From Molanna angustata (taxonomy: Eukaryota > Arthropoda > Insecta > Trichoptera > Molannidae): a DNA stretch of 64,000 bases. The notes under the pieces are model-generated. The model made no database searches and was not told where the DNA came from. It saw only the letters and a program-made list of their open reading frames with translations. Shown here in pieces: positions 11,946 through 23,511 of this stretch. The position numbers were made by a program, and so were the translations under genes. Location of the stretch: NCBI GenBank assembly GCA_963576475.1, contig OY754968.1, forward strand, positions 15,713,116 through 15,777,115. Direction: 5' to 3'. Positions within the stretch are counted from its first letter, which is position 1. Each line of letters begins with the position of its first letter.

Positions 11946-12797
11946 GATATATTATAAAGAATAATTTATGCTCTTGTGCATCGCATAAAAATCAAGTCTT
12001 ACATTTACAGAAAATTCAATTGATTATATAAATTATGATGTTTAATGAAAGTTCATAATGAATTTAGAGTTAATATTTGTTAACATGACAGAGTAACTTA
12101 AAAAAACAGAAAAGTAAACCATCCTATATTTTATTTTTCATAATAAGGAATGGTATGATGTAATGGGATTTATAAATGGGACTTTGATAAGTCTATAAAT
12201 GACCAAACTACAATTTCAATCGCAATGATTCAAAAGTGTAAAATAAAACAAATAGGAAATCCTCGGGCAGACTTTGTTCAATATGAACGGTTTCATTATT
12301 ACTTCTATGTAGCTCTCACAGTATTTATCTTTCCATCATAATGTATTTTGATGTGGTATAGTTGTTGAAAGATCATATTGTTATCTTCAGACCATCTTGT
12401 GGTTCCTACTCGAGTCGATAGCCTCTCTGCAGATATTAATAAAACGACATACTGCTGTGATGTAAATCGCAGATAAAATTTTCAAGTCAATGTTCGCTTT
12501 GAAAATGTAAATGTAGATAAAAAATATATTCTGACAGCCTGTACGTGACGCAATTGTATAAAATGACGGAAATTTATCATTGTACGAGTGACTACCGACC
12601 TACCTGTCTATACAAGTTTTTTTTATAATAAATCGTAAAACAGTCCCTTTATGAATGTGAATTTCATATTTTTTGTCGTTTTGTATTTCTAAACGTAAGT
12701 TGACTACACAAGCAGTAATCTGTAACTCTCACGAGCAATAAAACGAAAAATATAAAAATGAATTGGTTTCTGTGTAGGTGGCTTCTTAGAACTGTTT
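11946..12797. other. No gene recognised
   Basis: AT-rich, apparently unique sequence. No coding or repeat structure could be supported. Confidence 0.4.
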
Positions 12798-13010
12798 TCC
12801 CCCGGCGGCATAGTGGTAAGCCGTCCAGCTTCTGTGTCAGCGTAGGTACTTGGTTCGATTCCCAACACAGGAGAATTTATTTACAACGAAAATATTGCTC
12901 CTTGAAAAAAACTGGACAATTGGAAGAATTGGGTGCTAACACACCCCTTGCACGGATGAAAAAAAAAGATGTCTCGTTGATTTCCGTGTATGTAAGTACC
13001 ATAATTTTAT
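12798..13010 (+). mobile_element. tRNA-derived SINE, family B
   Basis: The head CCCGGCGGCATAGTGGTAAG (A-box region) and GGTTCGATTCCCAACACAGG (B-box region) resemble a tRNA with a disrupted cloverleaf. A non-tRNA body follows (GTCTCGTTGATTTCCGTGTATGT) and fades near 13010. This head is common in lepidopteran SINEs. Only one copy is in the window, so the 3' limit is approximate. Confidence 0.65.
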
Positions 13011-13084
13011 TAGCAAATCATTCTTCTATATCATGACAACACCTTTTCATTTCATATTTTCCATCAGCGACGTTTCATGACAAT

Positions 13085-13362
13085 TTTGAAATACGATCTG
13101 TCATCGCAAGCTATATGAGATCACTTTATGCGCTTGCGCAACGTTCACCAATTATGATTTCTTATTGAGTTCCATATTAATCTAATTTTTGAAAGTTCTA
13201 TATATTTTAACCATGACAATCTGTTCGTTTGAAAATAAGCTGAAACACCATCGCCATCTATGAAGTGACGAAGAAACTTTTTTGTAACGCCATCTATTGA
13301 GATTGGTTTGTAAACAATGAAGCGTATAAAGTGATAACTCAAACCAACCGATGCCAGGTCGA
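13085..13362 (+). mobile_element. MITE, family M1, complete-looking copy
   Basis: About 275 bp with imperfect inverted ends. The left end contains CTGTCATCG then GATCACTTTATGCGC. The right end contains GCGTATAAAGTGATAACTC then GATGCCAGGT. The interior includes a repeated ACGCCATCTAT phrase. There is no coding capacity. Related sequence lies at 4140-4310 and 17992-18220. Confidence 0.6.
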
Positions 13363-13429
13363 ATACCTTGAAGGTGCCATGAGTTCCTCGTTCCTCCTAT
13401 AAAATATAATATTTGCGTATGTGCAAACC

Positions 13430-13610
13430 ACAAACAAACACTAGGGGGCGCCCCCGACGGGAGTATTTGGCCCAGGTGTGCGAGGACATGAACTGCGCCA
13501 CATATTATGTTGAGCTGAAGAGGGCTGCAGCTGCAGAGGATAGAGATATGTGAAAAGCGAGATGTAAACTTCTTCTGCAAACCAATCCGCAGGATTGATA
13601 CTTTTGATGA
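13430..13610 (+). pseudogene. RTE-like C-terminal relic
   Basis: With frameshifts, this translates to CPRREYLAQVCEDMNCATYY, then ELKRAAA.AEDRDMW, then RCKLLLQTNPQ. It is the same subfamily as the 9065-9565 relic, where the ..GYLERVCEDMKC phrase corresponds. It is only the last 50-60 residues of the ORF. Confidence 0.65.
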
Positions 13611-14682
13611 TGATGTGCAACTACCTATAAAAATATTCGATTTACTTAAACATTTTTAACCGTACAAATTTGTTTCCGTATTTTTTGTAACTGGGTACAA
13701 AATACATGTCTCAAAACGAAAAAAAGTTTGAAACATTCCTAAATCATCAGTTGAGATTTTCACTTTAAACATTCGTATTTTCTTTATATTATTTAATCTC
13801 GTTTTCGGTGTCTTCGAATATAATTTCGGATATTTCCGGAAGCATTCAACTTCGCAGCTTTTTTTTTCTTCAACTTATTCAATGGTTTATCCCAGTTTTA
13901 TGATCTTTGTAGAAGAAATTCATAAATGCGAATGAAAGCCAAAGTAATTTTAAAAGTAAAGAAAAAAGTATTAAACTCATTTTCTGCTCTTGGTATATTT
14001 AATGATTCCTTCTTCACATTTTTTCTGGTAAAATAAATGGAACTAATCAAAATCATACAACTTAGAAAGAAAAAAAATCGTACTTCTAAAATATTACAAA
14101 TTACCTACACATGAATAATAAAACCTCTTTACCATTTGTTTTTAATTTCTCATATTTATTCAATATCCCTAAAATAATATTTTACTAATTGTATCAGGCA
14201 AAAAATACATCTTTGTATTTAATATTTTTATCATTCTGTTTCTCATATTTTTATATAAGGCCAATAACACTATACAGTTGATAAAAATGAAAATAATTTT
14301 ATGATGAAGGGAAATCCACCCTCTTCCATTCATATAAACCCTTGTTTCCTTCATTTCCAGACTCCTCTGTGTGACGTACTCCCTCAGAGCTTTCATTTGA
14401 CTCAAATACTTCAGGTAACTGACAGGAAGCACAGTATTTTTTTCAAATTTGCTGAGAAATAGGATATTTGTACACATTAAAATACACACGTACACAAACA
14501 CATAATATAATGTGACTGTATCAACTCGTAAAGTGTGATATACGAAAAAGATGAAGGAAATGTCACATAGGTATTTACCTGAATTTATGTGATTAGTACG
14601 AATAAATTAATTTATTTATATTGTATTGAATTCATATTGCTTTATATAGGTACTAATTTAAATAAATATAGTAGTTGATGTC
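13611..14682. other. No gene recognised
   Basis: AT-rich sequence with nothing supported. The minus-strand frame at 14169-14501 is a composition effect with no recognisable motif. Confidence 0.4.
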
Positions 14683-14842
14683 TATAATTAAAAGTAAACC
14701 ACTTTTTGATTCTACATGAATTTATTACGTGCGATAGGCCTAACTCGCCTTGTTAGGATATTTAATGAAAATTAGAGCATTCACGAAATAGGCACGTAGT
14801 AAAATTCATGTAGAATCAAAAAGTGGTTTACTTTTAATTATA
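14683..14842. mobile_element. 160-bp MITE with about 48-bp inverted ends
   Basis: The left arm starts TATAATTAAAAGTAAACC and continues through GATTCTACATGAAT to TACGTGC. The right arm is its near-perfect reverse complement, GCACGTA...TTTTAATTATA. Only about 60 bp lie between the arms. TA dinucleotides flank the arms, which fits a Tc1/mariner-type target, but TA is so common here that this is weak support. There is no coding. Confidence 0.85.
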
Positions 14843-15780
14843 TACATCATATAAAATGGAATTGTACAAAATAAAAACTTCGTCGATCATTAAAAATAGT
14901 AGTAGGTATATTTAGAAAATTTTATTTTTAGAAAATAATAATATTTCGCTTTATTACGACACTATTAACTGACCGGTCAATTCAACATAACAGACCCGAT
15001 ATAATAATACATGATAAAATTAAAAAAAAATAACATTTATTTGCGACGTGGCTATTCCAAATTCTAGTAATAATATAAAAACTTTTGATGAAAAAATTAG
15101 AAAATACACCGCTTTATAACGAGACAAAAAGACTTTGGCATTTTCGTAAAATAATAATATTACCGTTCATTATTTCATCCACTGGCATTATTCCAAAATC
15201 TTAAATCTGTATTTTAGAAATTATAGATTTATCGAAAAACTTAATAATAAAAATGCAAAAAACGGTAATAATAAATACACGTAGAATCGTTCAATATATT
15301 TTAAACGTTAATATTCGGGAATCAGTAGGGTTGCTAGGTAGTATAGAGACCTCCTCAGAGCCTAATCCCTTTGATATGTGAAGTGTCTGGATGGGTGAAC
15401 TATTCCCAATTGAAAGTTTGATGATGCATTTGTGGCATTTTATTTTGCTCATTTAAATAATTTACAATTTACGCATTGATCAGCTAATTCTTTTGAGGAT
15501 GTGTATAATGGTAATAATGATAATTGAGTGTTATTATTTGTAGTGCTTTCTTATTATTAATATCATTAATAAATCGGCCAGCGCCGTTAAAAAAATAAAT
15601 ACCCAAAAAAGAGATCATTTTCAAACGAATTTGGATTGCACTACATGCTGCTGGTTTAAATACCAATTCAATTGATGAAGAAATAACATCGTGAAGATAA
15701 TTAATAAAGATAATTTCATGTAATTAAGTTGAATGTTGAGGGAAGGTAATTCTCTATTTGGGATGTGGCGCCATCGTAGA
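14843..15780. other. No gene recognised
   Basis: AT-rich sequence without a supported feature. Confidence 0.4.
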
Positions 15781-16170
15781 AAAGAAGTTTAATGTAATTG
15801 TTAAATATTCCGCCTCGGTACCGACTATGCCTAATGAGGTGGATTATAAAATATATACCCAAAAGTGATAATTGAGAGAAATTTCACAGTCTCCTACGCC
15901 ACTTCATTGGGAGCGTTATAGAGCTTCAAGCTTCAAGCGGCACAAGGAACTACTATTATAAAGCATATTTCATATCGCTGCCCCTAGAGGCCAATCTCAA
16001 ACGTGGGGGCCCTCCGAATCGAAGCTTGGATCAAGTACCGACAAGCTGCTAGCGGAGTGCTTCCCCCCACCCATTAGTACTCGTGTTGGTGATTTAAAAA
16101 TAACCCTTCTCTCCATCAGATGCTTGATTTAGGCCTACCCTCCTTCACGAATATGAGAGGTGCCATATCA
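15781..16170 (+). mobile_element. Non-LTR 3' UTR remnant with hairpin, plus a GC-richer block of unknown nature
   Basis: The hairpin at 15810-15842 (CCGCCTC...GAGGTGG) matches the 3' UTR hairpin of the element at 741-1235. The downstream block at 15890-16170 is clearly richer in G+C than its surroundings, with GCCCCTAGAGGCC and CCCCCCACCC words. It has no open frame I recognise. Confidence 0.4.
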
Positions 16171-16364
16171 GAATATGATGACTCTGTAGCTGAACATTCG
16201 CCAAGTGTGACAGTCAAAAGTTACAATGTTAATTATGATGTCGATTTTAAATAACACAAACCCTTTTGGCATCGTTCGAAAAAGTTTGTATATCTGAGTG
16301 GTCAAATAATATTTTACTGTAAAATATAGGCACAATAATGTGAGTAGGTACCATTGTTTATACC

Positions 16365-16840
16365 ATAACAATTCGATAACTATCGCCGTTCTCCACAACA
16401 TCATGACTTTAGAAAATCGAAGGACATTAGGTGATATGTTATACTTAAATAATTTAAAAAATAAAAAAATAGACTCCATCGACATACTTAATTAAATACC
16501 ATTTAATTGCCCATCACGTCACACCAGGAATCCACTACCATTTATGTCTACCAATGTGTTATACAAACTTTTTACAGAATAAACCTATTCACAGAACTTG
16601 TAACAATTCATTTAAGAATATAGATCTTGGTAATGTCTATTATTAAATTCAATGCCTTTGTTGCTTCTGGTGAGTAGTGTTTATGCAAGCTCTCCTCTTT
16701 CTCTTTCCGTCCATTTCCGTATATGCTTTCCATTTCTTTCCCTTTAAAACAGATATTACAATTTCCATAAAATTGATTATTTCTGTAAACTTAATTGGTC
16801 CTCTAATGGAATGTTATATTATTAATGCATAACTTGTTAT
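16365..16840 (-). repeat. Interspersed repeat R2, uninterrupted copy
   Basis: It aligns over its length with 6445-6583 joined to 8093-8460. The joint at about 16495-16503 (TTAATTAAATACCATT) is the empty site for the CR1-like insertion in the other copy. A broken minus-strand frame is shared between the copies, but I do not recognise the family. Confidence 0.7.
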
Positions 16841-17499
16841 AAAGACTGTGTGTTAATAAAATAAAACAATATCAAATATTCTGATACTCATTTATTTTAT
16901 TTTATTTTGATTAGGAAACAAAACATGTTTTCAGAAAAAAAAGGATATAAAAATCCTTACAAACAATGAAGATGTTTCACAAAGTATACCTAAGCAAAAT
17001 TAGTAGGTAACTTTGCTAAGAACAGCTCAGCGAAATAGGATAGGGAGGAAAAGAAAGAGTGAAATAATGAACTATTGAAATAAAATTAAAGAGGGAAGGA
17101 GATGGGGTAGATAATTTTACACTGTTGTAGATCGCGAAACACACTTTATCATAACTTTATTGAATATAGTCAAAGCATTTAATCAAAATATTATTTTCAA
17201 CGAATAAGTCTTACTACGAAGTGAAATATATTTTTTTTCTAATAGTTTTAAGTATATAAGCACATCAGTTAAAAATTATTATTAATACTGTGGAAATATT
17301 TAATTGGTTTTAGTTTCATTTTACATGATATAGTATCTGTACAAGAAATGTCACTATACTGTAAATTTCCCGAAAACAAATAAAATAAAATAGTAAATAA
17401 ATTAAGTTTTAGTTTACCTAGAAAATAAATCACGGTGATAATAATGTCACTTGAGGTAGTGTCACACAACTTGTCCAGCGCACTTACATATATAAAATT
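16841..17499. other. No gene recognised
   Basis: AT-rich sequence. Nothing could be supported. Confidence 0.4.
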
Positions 17500-17600
17500 A
17501 ATTTACGTGATTCTCCGAGATGTGCCTGTGGCGCGGAATCAAGTGACATTGACCATGTTTTTTTTTCAGTTGTTCGTCTGTACGAGATGGTGACGATTTC
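17500..17600 (+). pseudogene. Non-LTR RT C-terminal zinc-motif relic
   Basis: A short plus-strand frame reads DSPRCACGAESSDIDHVFF, matching the C-terminal C-x-C-G...H zinc-binding motif at the end of Jockey/I-type reverse transcriptases. The final cysteine is lost, and no RT core is present nearby. This is a tiny old fragment. Confidence 0.5.
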
Positions 17601-17991
17601 TTGGCAACTTTGGTGTCAAGGGGTATTGCCAACAAAGTTGTCAGTATTGTTATATAACCCGACAAAAGACGTGATTTATATTTTTAATTTAATTTTATTT
17701 TTACTTCGAAACAGATTTGTGATGCATTAAGTAATATTAGAACGCAAGAATGATTTGTTAAATATTAAACTTGAAATTGGCTTAGAACTTCACCGGGAGA
17801 CCAAAGCCACCAAAAAAAGTTTTAGCAAATATTTTTTTTAAATTGCATACCTACAGGTATACGAAAACATTGGAATTTTTTTTCCTGTCTGGAGTCAAAT
17901 GATATTTTTATAACAATTAATCAAACATCCCAATAGAGATGAAGTTGGAATTTTATAGGATACCCGGGAAATCAAGGTAATACAGGGCAAG

Positions 17992-18220
17992 CCACCTGTC
18001 ATCGCCTGGTATACGTGATCACTTTATGCATTTGCGCAACGTTCACCGATTGTGCCTTTTTTATCGAGTTCCCTATCAATTTTTGGAAGCTATTCATCAA
18101 AATCTTTACACTTGAGAATAATCTGAAACACCATCGCCATCTTTGAAGGGACGAAGAAAGTTTTTCTTAACGCCATCTATAGAGAAATTAGTTTGTTAAC
18201 ATGAGGCGACAATGCTTTCA
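17992..18220 (+). mobile_element. MITE, family M1, partial copy
   Basis: It starts at ACCTGTCATCG, continues with GTGATCACTTTATGC and GCGCAACGTTC, and carries the two GCCATCT phrases, parallel to 13085-13320. The right inverted end is missing. The flanking phrase TCCTCCTATAATATTCC at 18390-18410 recurs beside the other copies, so a later insertion probably separates it. Confidence 0.6.
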
Positions 18221-18445
18221 CATAGATATCACCCCTGAATCGTGCCAGAATTATTAGTTCATTTTTAGCTTCTTTACCTACTTACTTGTGTCAGTGTATA
18301 TGTTAATCGAATATTTTTATAGTTGCATATAAGTAAACATTAGATTTTTTTCCTGGCAGGAATTTTTTTTTTTGAATATTGATCCCGGTCCTCCTATAAT
18401 ATTCCAACTTCGTCTGTGTTGGGTAGTTTTGTTTCCAAACTCAGT

Positions 18446-18605
18446 CGGCCTTCGTGGCTCAGTTGGTTAGATATTTGGCTGCTGTGCCAAAGGTCTGGGT
18501 TCGATTCCCGGAGGAGACACAGTTTTTAATTGTGTCTTCAGTCTGGATCTGTGAGACGATTCATATCGTAAGTCTCCAGAATGTGGCAACTTTCACAAGG
18601 GCAAA
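18446..18605 (+). mobile_element. tRNA-derived SINE, family C copy 1
   Basis: The head has TTCGTGGCTCAGTTGGTTAG (A-box) and GGTTCGATTCCCGG (B-box). The body includes AGTTTTTAATTGTGTCTTC and CCAGAATGTGGCAAC. The same head and body occur inverted at 23362-23511, and a rearranged stub lies at 51015-51060. Confidence 0.85.
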
Positions 18606-19569
18606 AATGACACAAATTGAGCAATTCATCAGCACTTTTGAGGCACGATTTATTCAAAAACGTTGCTATATAATTCATTCAAATTTTGATTGATAATGTG
18701 AACTTATAAATCGGTACATAATATTTTGATTGAGTAGTACAAAAGTTATAATTACAAACAAGGCTTTCGAGGAATATAAATTACCTAATATGATAGTAGG
18801 GAATTTATTTTCTTTTAGTTTTACTTCCTGAAAATTTGTTAAAATACTTCAAGACGATTTAGAATACCTTAACGTTTTCGAAATGTATTTTACGCTAAAA
18901 TCGTGAGCTCCGTTACTTTCTGTCCCTCTCTCTTTCTCTCTGTCTCTTTTTCTCATCTGAAGAGCAAAGAGGAAACTCAGAATTCAGATTTTAATGGTCC
19001 GAAGAATCCATTATTTAAAACACGAATTTTCTTGCATAATATTCGATAAGGTAACCTTTATATTATATTTCAAAACATATTGGATGAATATGAAAACTTT
19101 TTTTTACTACCGAGGTCTTTATTAGGTTTTAAACTCAACTGTGATCTTTACTTGATTAAATATTTCAACTTATAATACATAAAAGTAAAAAAAATAACTC
19201 GTATTTTAATTTATTTAACGTTAGATTAAAAAATAAATTTATTATATGTATACGCCGAAAGAAGTAAGATTAAATATTCCTTGGAAAAAAATAAAATTCC
19301 TTTTGTTAACAGTCAAGAATAACAAATATTTAACGGAATTCTTCGTTAATTCAATACTTTTTTTAAAAATTGGTATGAATCGGTATTTCTATGCAGTGTA
19401 TTATTTTAATTTTATTAAAGTTAATCTAAGAATTGTAAATTTTTATATATTTTTATTAAGACAATTTATTTCAGCGTATTTATTTAAAGTTTTCAAAAAA
19501 TAATTTCATGTGATTGAAATAAAAAAAAAATTCTAAATTCATTTATAAATATTTATCCTTTATTTCCAG
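18606..19569 (+). other. Probable intron upstream of the TMTC exon
   Basis: AT-rich non-coding DNA ends in a pyrimidine-rich acceptor (TTTATTTCCAG at 19559-19569) immediately before the exon. No other exon is recognisable in it. Confidence 0.5.
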
Positions 19570-19752
19570 GGCTAACTACCTCCTGTTTGGCCTCCAGCAC
19601 TTTTGGTTTCACGTCACTAATAGTCTTCTTCACGTGGCAGCCTGCCTTCTTTTCACCAGGGTCTGTTTATCCATCGCCAGACTTCAGAGAACATTTGCAG
19701 CCATCGCTGGTCTTCTATTTGCTGTTCATCCAATTCATACTGAAGCATCATG
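19570..19752 (+). CDS. Internal exon of a TMTC-family gene (protein O-mannosyltransferase, transmembrane and TPR)
   Basis: After a good acceptor (TTTCCAG|G), the frame from 19571 reads ANYLLFGLQHFWFHVTNSLL, HVAACLLFTRVC and AGLLFAVHPIHTEA. This matches the luminal-loop and membrane region of TMTC1-4. In that family a RxNY...FHxxNxxLH segment is followed by a hydrophobic helix and the invariant LLFAVHPIHTEAV. TMTC proteins are multipass ER membrane proteins that O-mannosylate cadherins and related proteins. The wording is nearest TMTC3, but the paralogue is uncertain. The exon probably ends near 19752 (ATG|GTTTGT). Beyond that the frame stays open with a VGRE word that only loosely resembles the family's VGRAE/D, so the 3' border is unsure. 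No other exon was found in the window, and RTE and CR1 debris follows at once. It could be a decayed copy, although no stop interrupts the conserved part. Confidence 0.75.
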
Positions 19753-19909
19753 GTTTGTCCTTCACATAGTCGGCAGAGAGATCAGTGCGTCACATTTTTA
19801 TCTATTGACACGCATCCATCGCCCCATCAACATTAATGTATCGTCTCAACATTCACATAATAAATGTTGTTCAGGCTTTTAACATTTTCCTCTCAAAAAG
19901 ATCATGGTG

Positions 19910-19985
19910 ACTGATTATTTGGAGGCCCGACCCCGGATGAACTGGGATAGAAACTGAAGAACTGGGGGCAGGAAATGATGATTAA
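19910..19985 (+). pseudogene. RTE-type 3' terminal stub
   Basis: The phrase GGCCCGACCCCGGATGAACT followed by GGGATAG...GGGCAGGAAATGATGAT resembles the last codons and terminal GATGATGAT tail of RTE elements. It is very short, and the assignment rests on this ending alone. Confidence 0.4.
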
Positions 19986-20061
19986 GACAATTTATATTCG
20001 TACGAAACCAAATATTTTTATTGAAGCACGAAATAAACAAATAATTGTTTGAAATGGAACT

Positions 20062-20520
20062 ATGTACGTACTATATTTACTGTATTTAGTTCACAAAATA
20101 TTTCATAAATCTGGCTGTCGGGAATTAATGGGGCCGCATAATCATATAAATAACGTGTACTTAGCTGAATCAAAATTTAATTTACCATCACTATCATCTA
20201 GACGAATAACTGTAGACTCACTATTTTTGTTTAAACTATTTCATAACATTATTGATTGTCCAAATTTATTAGAAAATATCTCACTTCACATTCCAAACCG
20301 CAATGTCAGATCAAAACCTACTTTTTCTATTTCACACTCTAAAACTAATCTTAGGATAAATTTCTTTACTAACCGGGCCACCTCCAATAATTGGATAATA
20401 GCAGGTTGTTATAATTATTATAACAACCTGCTCAATAACATTGACTTTTTTCATACCCAATCTCTACACTCGTTCAAAATTGCGATAAAGCGCCAACTTT
20501 GCACTGATAACGTGGCTTTC
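20062..20520 (+). pseudogene. Non-LTR RT C-terminal fragment, type 1
   Basis: The frame reads ...LSSRRITVDSLFLFKLFHNI, DCPNLLENISLHIPN, SKPTFSIS, then NFFTNRATSNNWIIAGCYNY and SLHSFKIAIKRQL. This is the domain after the RT in CR1/Jockey-like elements (R...D..FLFKL..N..DCP.LL..I...P). A perfect hairpin (about 20400-20432, GCAGGTTGTTATAA with its complement) falls inside it. It is 5'-truncated. Confidence 0.7.
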
Positions 20521-20815
20521 ATTTACATTCATTGGCCGATCGACGTAGGTTATTGGACGTCTCATTTTTGCACAAGTTAGTGAACGGAGCAACGGACTGC
20601 ATTGAGCTTGTAAGTGCAATCAACTTTCATGTTCCGAATAGACGGACTAGACAAGCTGTGCTTTTCCATGAGGGAGCCGCTTCCACTAACTATATATTTA
20701 ACTCTCCAATACCGAGATTGCATAGGCTGGGAAATGAGCTGTGTGTTGATGCAGATATTTTCGGGGATAGCCTGCCGGTTTTCAAAAAAATTATTTATAG
20801 GTCTTTCTAAAATTC
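20521..20815 (+). pseudogene. Non-LTR RT C-terminal fragment, type 2
   Basis: A different frame from about 20530 reads DRRRLLDVSFLHKLVNGATDC, then NFHVPNRRTRQ, then FNSPIPRLHRLGNEL and FGDSLPVFKKII. This is the equivalent domain of a second, distinct element. It follows type 1 directly, so the same protein region occurs twice in tandem from two different families. Confidence 0.7.
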
Positions 20816-21137
20816 AAATTCAATAGCTAACCTTGCAGTTTTCTTTCTTTTCTTTATTATTTGTTTTTTGTAATTATCCTATTAATATTACACAATATGT
20901 TATTATAATTAATGCATGTGTTTATTTCTCTGTGCAAAAACTTGTGTTGTCAATTTATTGTTGTTTCTGTATTTTTTTTTATATATTCGACCAGTATTGT
21001 TTAATTTTTAAATGTAATTTCTTGTTAATTCTGTTTTTTTTTCTTTTTAATATATAATGTTGTTAATTTTATTATTTTATTCTATGTTACACGTAAATGG
21101 CTTACGCCGTATATTGTATTAAATAAATAAATAAATA
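20816..21137 (+). mobile_element. 3' UTR and (AAATA)n tail of the type 2 element
   Basis: T-rich UTR ending in ACGTAAATGGCTTACGCCGT and a run of TAAATAAATAAATAA at 21118-21137. This is the usual end of CR1-like elements. Confidence 0.6.
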
Positions 21138-21239
21138 ACATAACTCAAAATTCCACTCTCTAGTATATACATGAATATATGTATGTGTCACCATAATAGT
21201 TGCAACACCTTCTTCGTTGATCCTTAAGTAAGTTTGAAT

Positions 21240-21495
21240 CCCATGTTATGATTCTAGAATATAATCCTCTCTGTACTATTCCTTGTATGTTTCAGGTGTG
21301 TTCCTATAATTTTGTTTTTTCTCATTTTTCGTAAATTGTATGTTAAGCTTTTAAAATTACTTGATATGATGTCCTATTACTATGTACCGTAGTCTACATT
21401 TACTTGTTTTTTTTTATTGTTTTTAATATCATTGTGCTCTACTGTACTGTTGGATATCCAAAATAAATAAAATAAAAAAAATAAAAAAAAATAAA
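21240..21495 (+). mobile_element. 3' end of another non-LTR element
   Basis: A T-rich block leads to TTGGATATCCAAAATAAAT and a run of AAATAAAA units at 21455-21495. No coding remains. The call rests on the tail structure. Confidence 0.45.
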
Positions 21496-23361
21496 ATTCA
21501 TATTTTCAAGGGTGTAGTGTAGAAAAGGCTCAGGAGATAAATACTAGAGCTGAAGAATCACTCGGAATGGTTTAATATAGCGGCAATTTACCCTTCCCTT
21601 TGAATAGGTTGAAACTGTTCGCTCTCGTTGGTGAAGGTAGGTACTAATCGATACGAGACCTAGAATTTGAGATACCTTCTTGCTAGTTCATTCATTAAAT
21701 TTAATGCTAATTTTATGAATCTCTCGAGTAATTTGGAATTAATACCTATTTAATTTTGTATGACAGATTTACTAAGTGGCATCCGTATTAATTATAACTG
21801 TGAAATGTTTACATCCTTCTGCGAGTCACCTACAAATATCCCAGAATTGTAATTATTTTTAAACCAGCGGTTTTGAATAAAATTGTTTAAAACACGTGTT
21901 TCGTTAGAAAATAATTATTTGTTTAGCGAGTTATGAGTAGGAAAGATGTAGCTTTTTCACGTTAATATAAAATGAATAGGGCTTCGCGTTTTGCAACAGA
22001 TATGAAATATTTTTACAAGAGATAAAATTAATCGCGTTCATAAAGTATGCTGGACGAAAAGTGTGGGCTGAATCTGTAAATACCAATGTTAAAAATCTGC
22101 AAACCACAGTGTGGCTTTTGAATAACCGCTATCGTAATATTTTATTTTGGCAGTAATTTCGAAGTAACTTGTGTACTAGATAATATTATGTAAATTTATA
22201 ATTTTGCCCTCAAAGCGATCTGTAATAATGAAATAAATCAACAGAGATTAGTCATTAAGCACTAACATCAAGGGTTTAATAGAACAAATATTTATACTAT
22301 ACTTGAGCTGTACTACGACTAACATATACCTACACTCCCTTAAAAGAATCAGCAGGTCAATTCATTATCTGCATCTGCATATAAATATAGTAGACGTAAT
22401 AAGATTTTTATTCTGGATTTGCACATATTTGTGCGCGGATATATGTCTGTTTGCCTGTCCTTGCATTCGTTTGAGACTTTTGATATTACATTCTTGTAGT
22501 ATTACATTGAAACAGTATATAAAAACACAAAGCCTAGCGAGCTGACATGTTTTTTTATAATTTTAATAAAGAAAGTTCTATGTTTAAATGTTATACAATA
22601 AAAATTATAGAATGTTTTTTTGCTTTACTCACCGAGTCGCCAAAATTGATTTAGTATGCGATTTTACCCTTAAGGCGATTATAATGCCAACATTACGATA
22701 TCTCCGTTCCCGCCGTAATTAGACCTCAAATGGCACGAAATAAGGAAATCCGACATAGGGAGAGTGAGCAATGTGCATTGAACAAATGGCAGCTTTTGCA
22801 TCGTGGGTCAGATTCGCTTTACTTGCATTGTTTCGCCGATTTAGCTATCAAATACGTAATTGTTTACAAGTGGCCAATAACGAAAATTTTATTGATTTCT
22901 TGTTTATAGATAGACATATTACGGGAAAAATAGTACCTTTTTTTCGGAAATGCATACTTTAAAAAAAAATTACGAAAAATATATATGGAAAATAAATGGT
23001 TGGTTTTTCGACATCTATCGGCAAATTTTCAAACGTACTGTTATTATAGAAACATACCTAATATAATATCATTGATACAAAAAACAGAACTTTTTTTCTT
23101 ATGAAATTTTGTAAAATAATACACTTTTAAAAATATAAGATAACAAAATATCGTGTCAGGTCTTGAAATTTAATTAATGGATATTTTAATATTTTATAAA
23201 TTTAATAATTTAGTTTTTTCAAATGTCGTCACAAAAGCGCAGCAATGCGTCCAAAATATAAGTTTTCTTCCAATGAGAATAGTATTTTTTTTATTTTTTA
23301 CAGTCCTTTTCGGGCAACTAACAGGTACTATGTCAAATAATTATGTAGCACGCACCCAATA
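21496..23361. other. No gene recognised
   Basis: Mostly AT-rich. The segment 22640-22880 is less biased and looks unique (GGCGATTATAATGCC, TTCCCGCCGTAATTAGACC). It has no splice-flanked frame that I can identify. It could be a conserved non-coding element. Confidence 0.35.
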
Positions 23362-23511
23362 ACAAGTTGCCACATTCTGGAGACTTTCGATATTAATCGT
23401 CTCACAGATCGAGTCAGAAAACACAATTAAAAACTGCGTCTCCACCAGGAATCGAACCCTGGACCCTTGGATCAGCATTCAGATACCTAACCAACTGAGC
23501 CACGAAGTTAG
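23362..23511 (-). mobile_element. tRNA-derived SINE, family C copy 2
   Basis: This is the reverse complement of the 18446-18605 copy: CTAACCAACTGAGCCACGAA (A-box complement), GGAATCGAACCCTGG (B-box complement) and GTTGCCACATTCTGGAGAC (body). Confidence 0.85.

Noticed and set aside
19587..19769. Alternative frame across the TMTC exon
   Set aside because: The frame starting at 19571 carries the conserved family motifs; the overlapping frame is a shadow.
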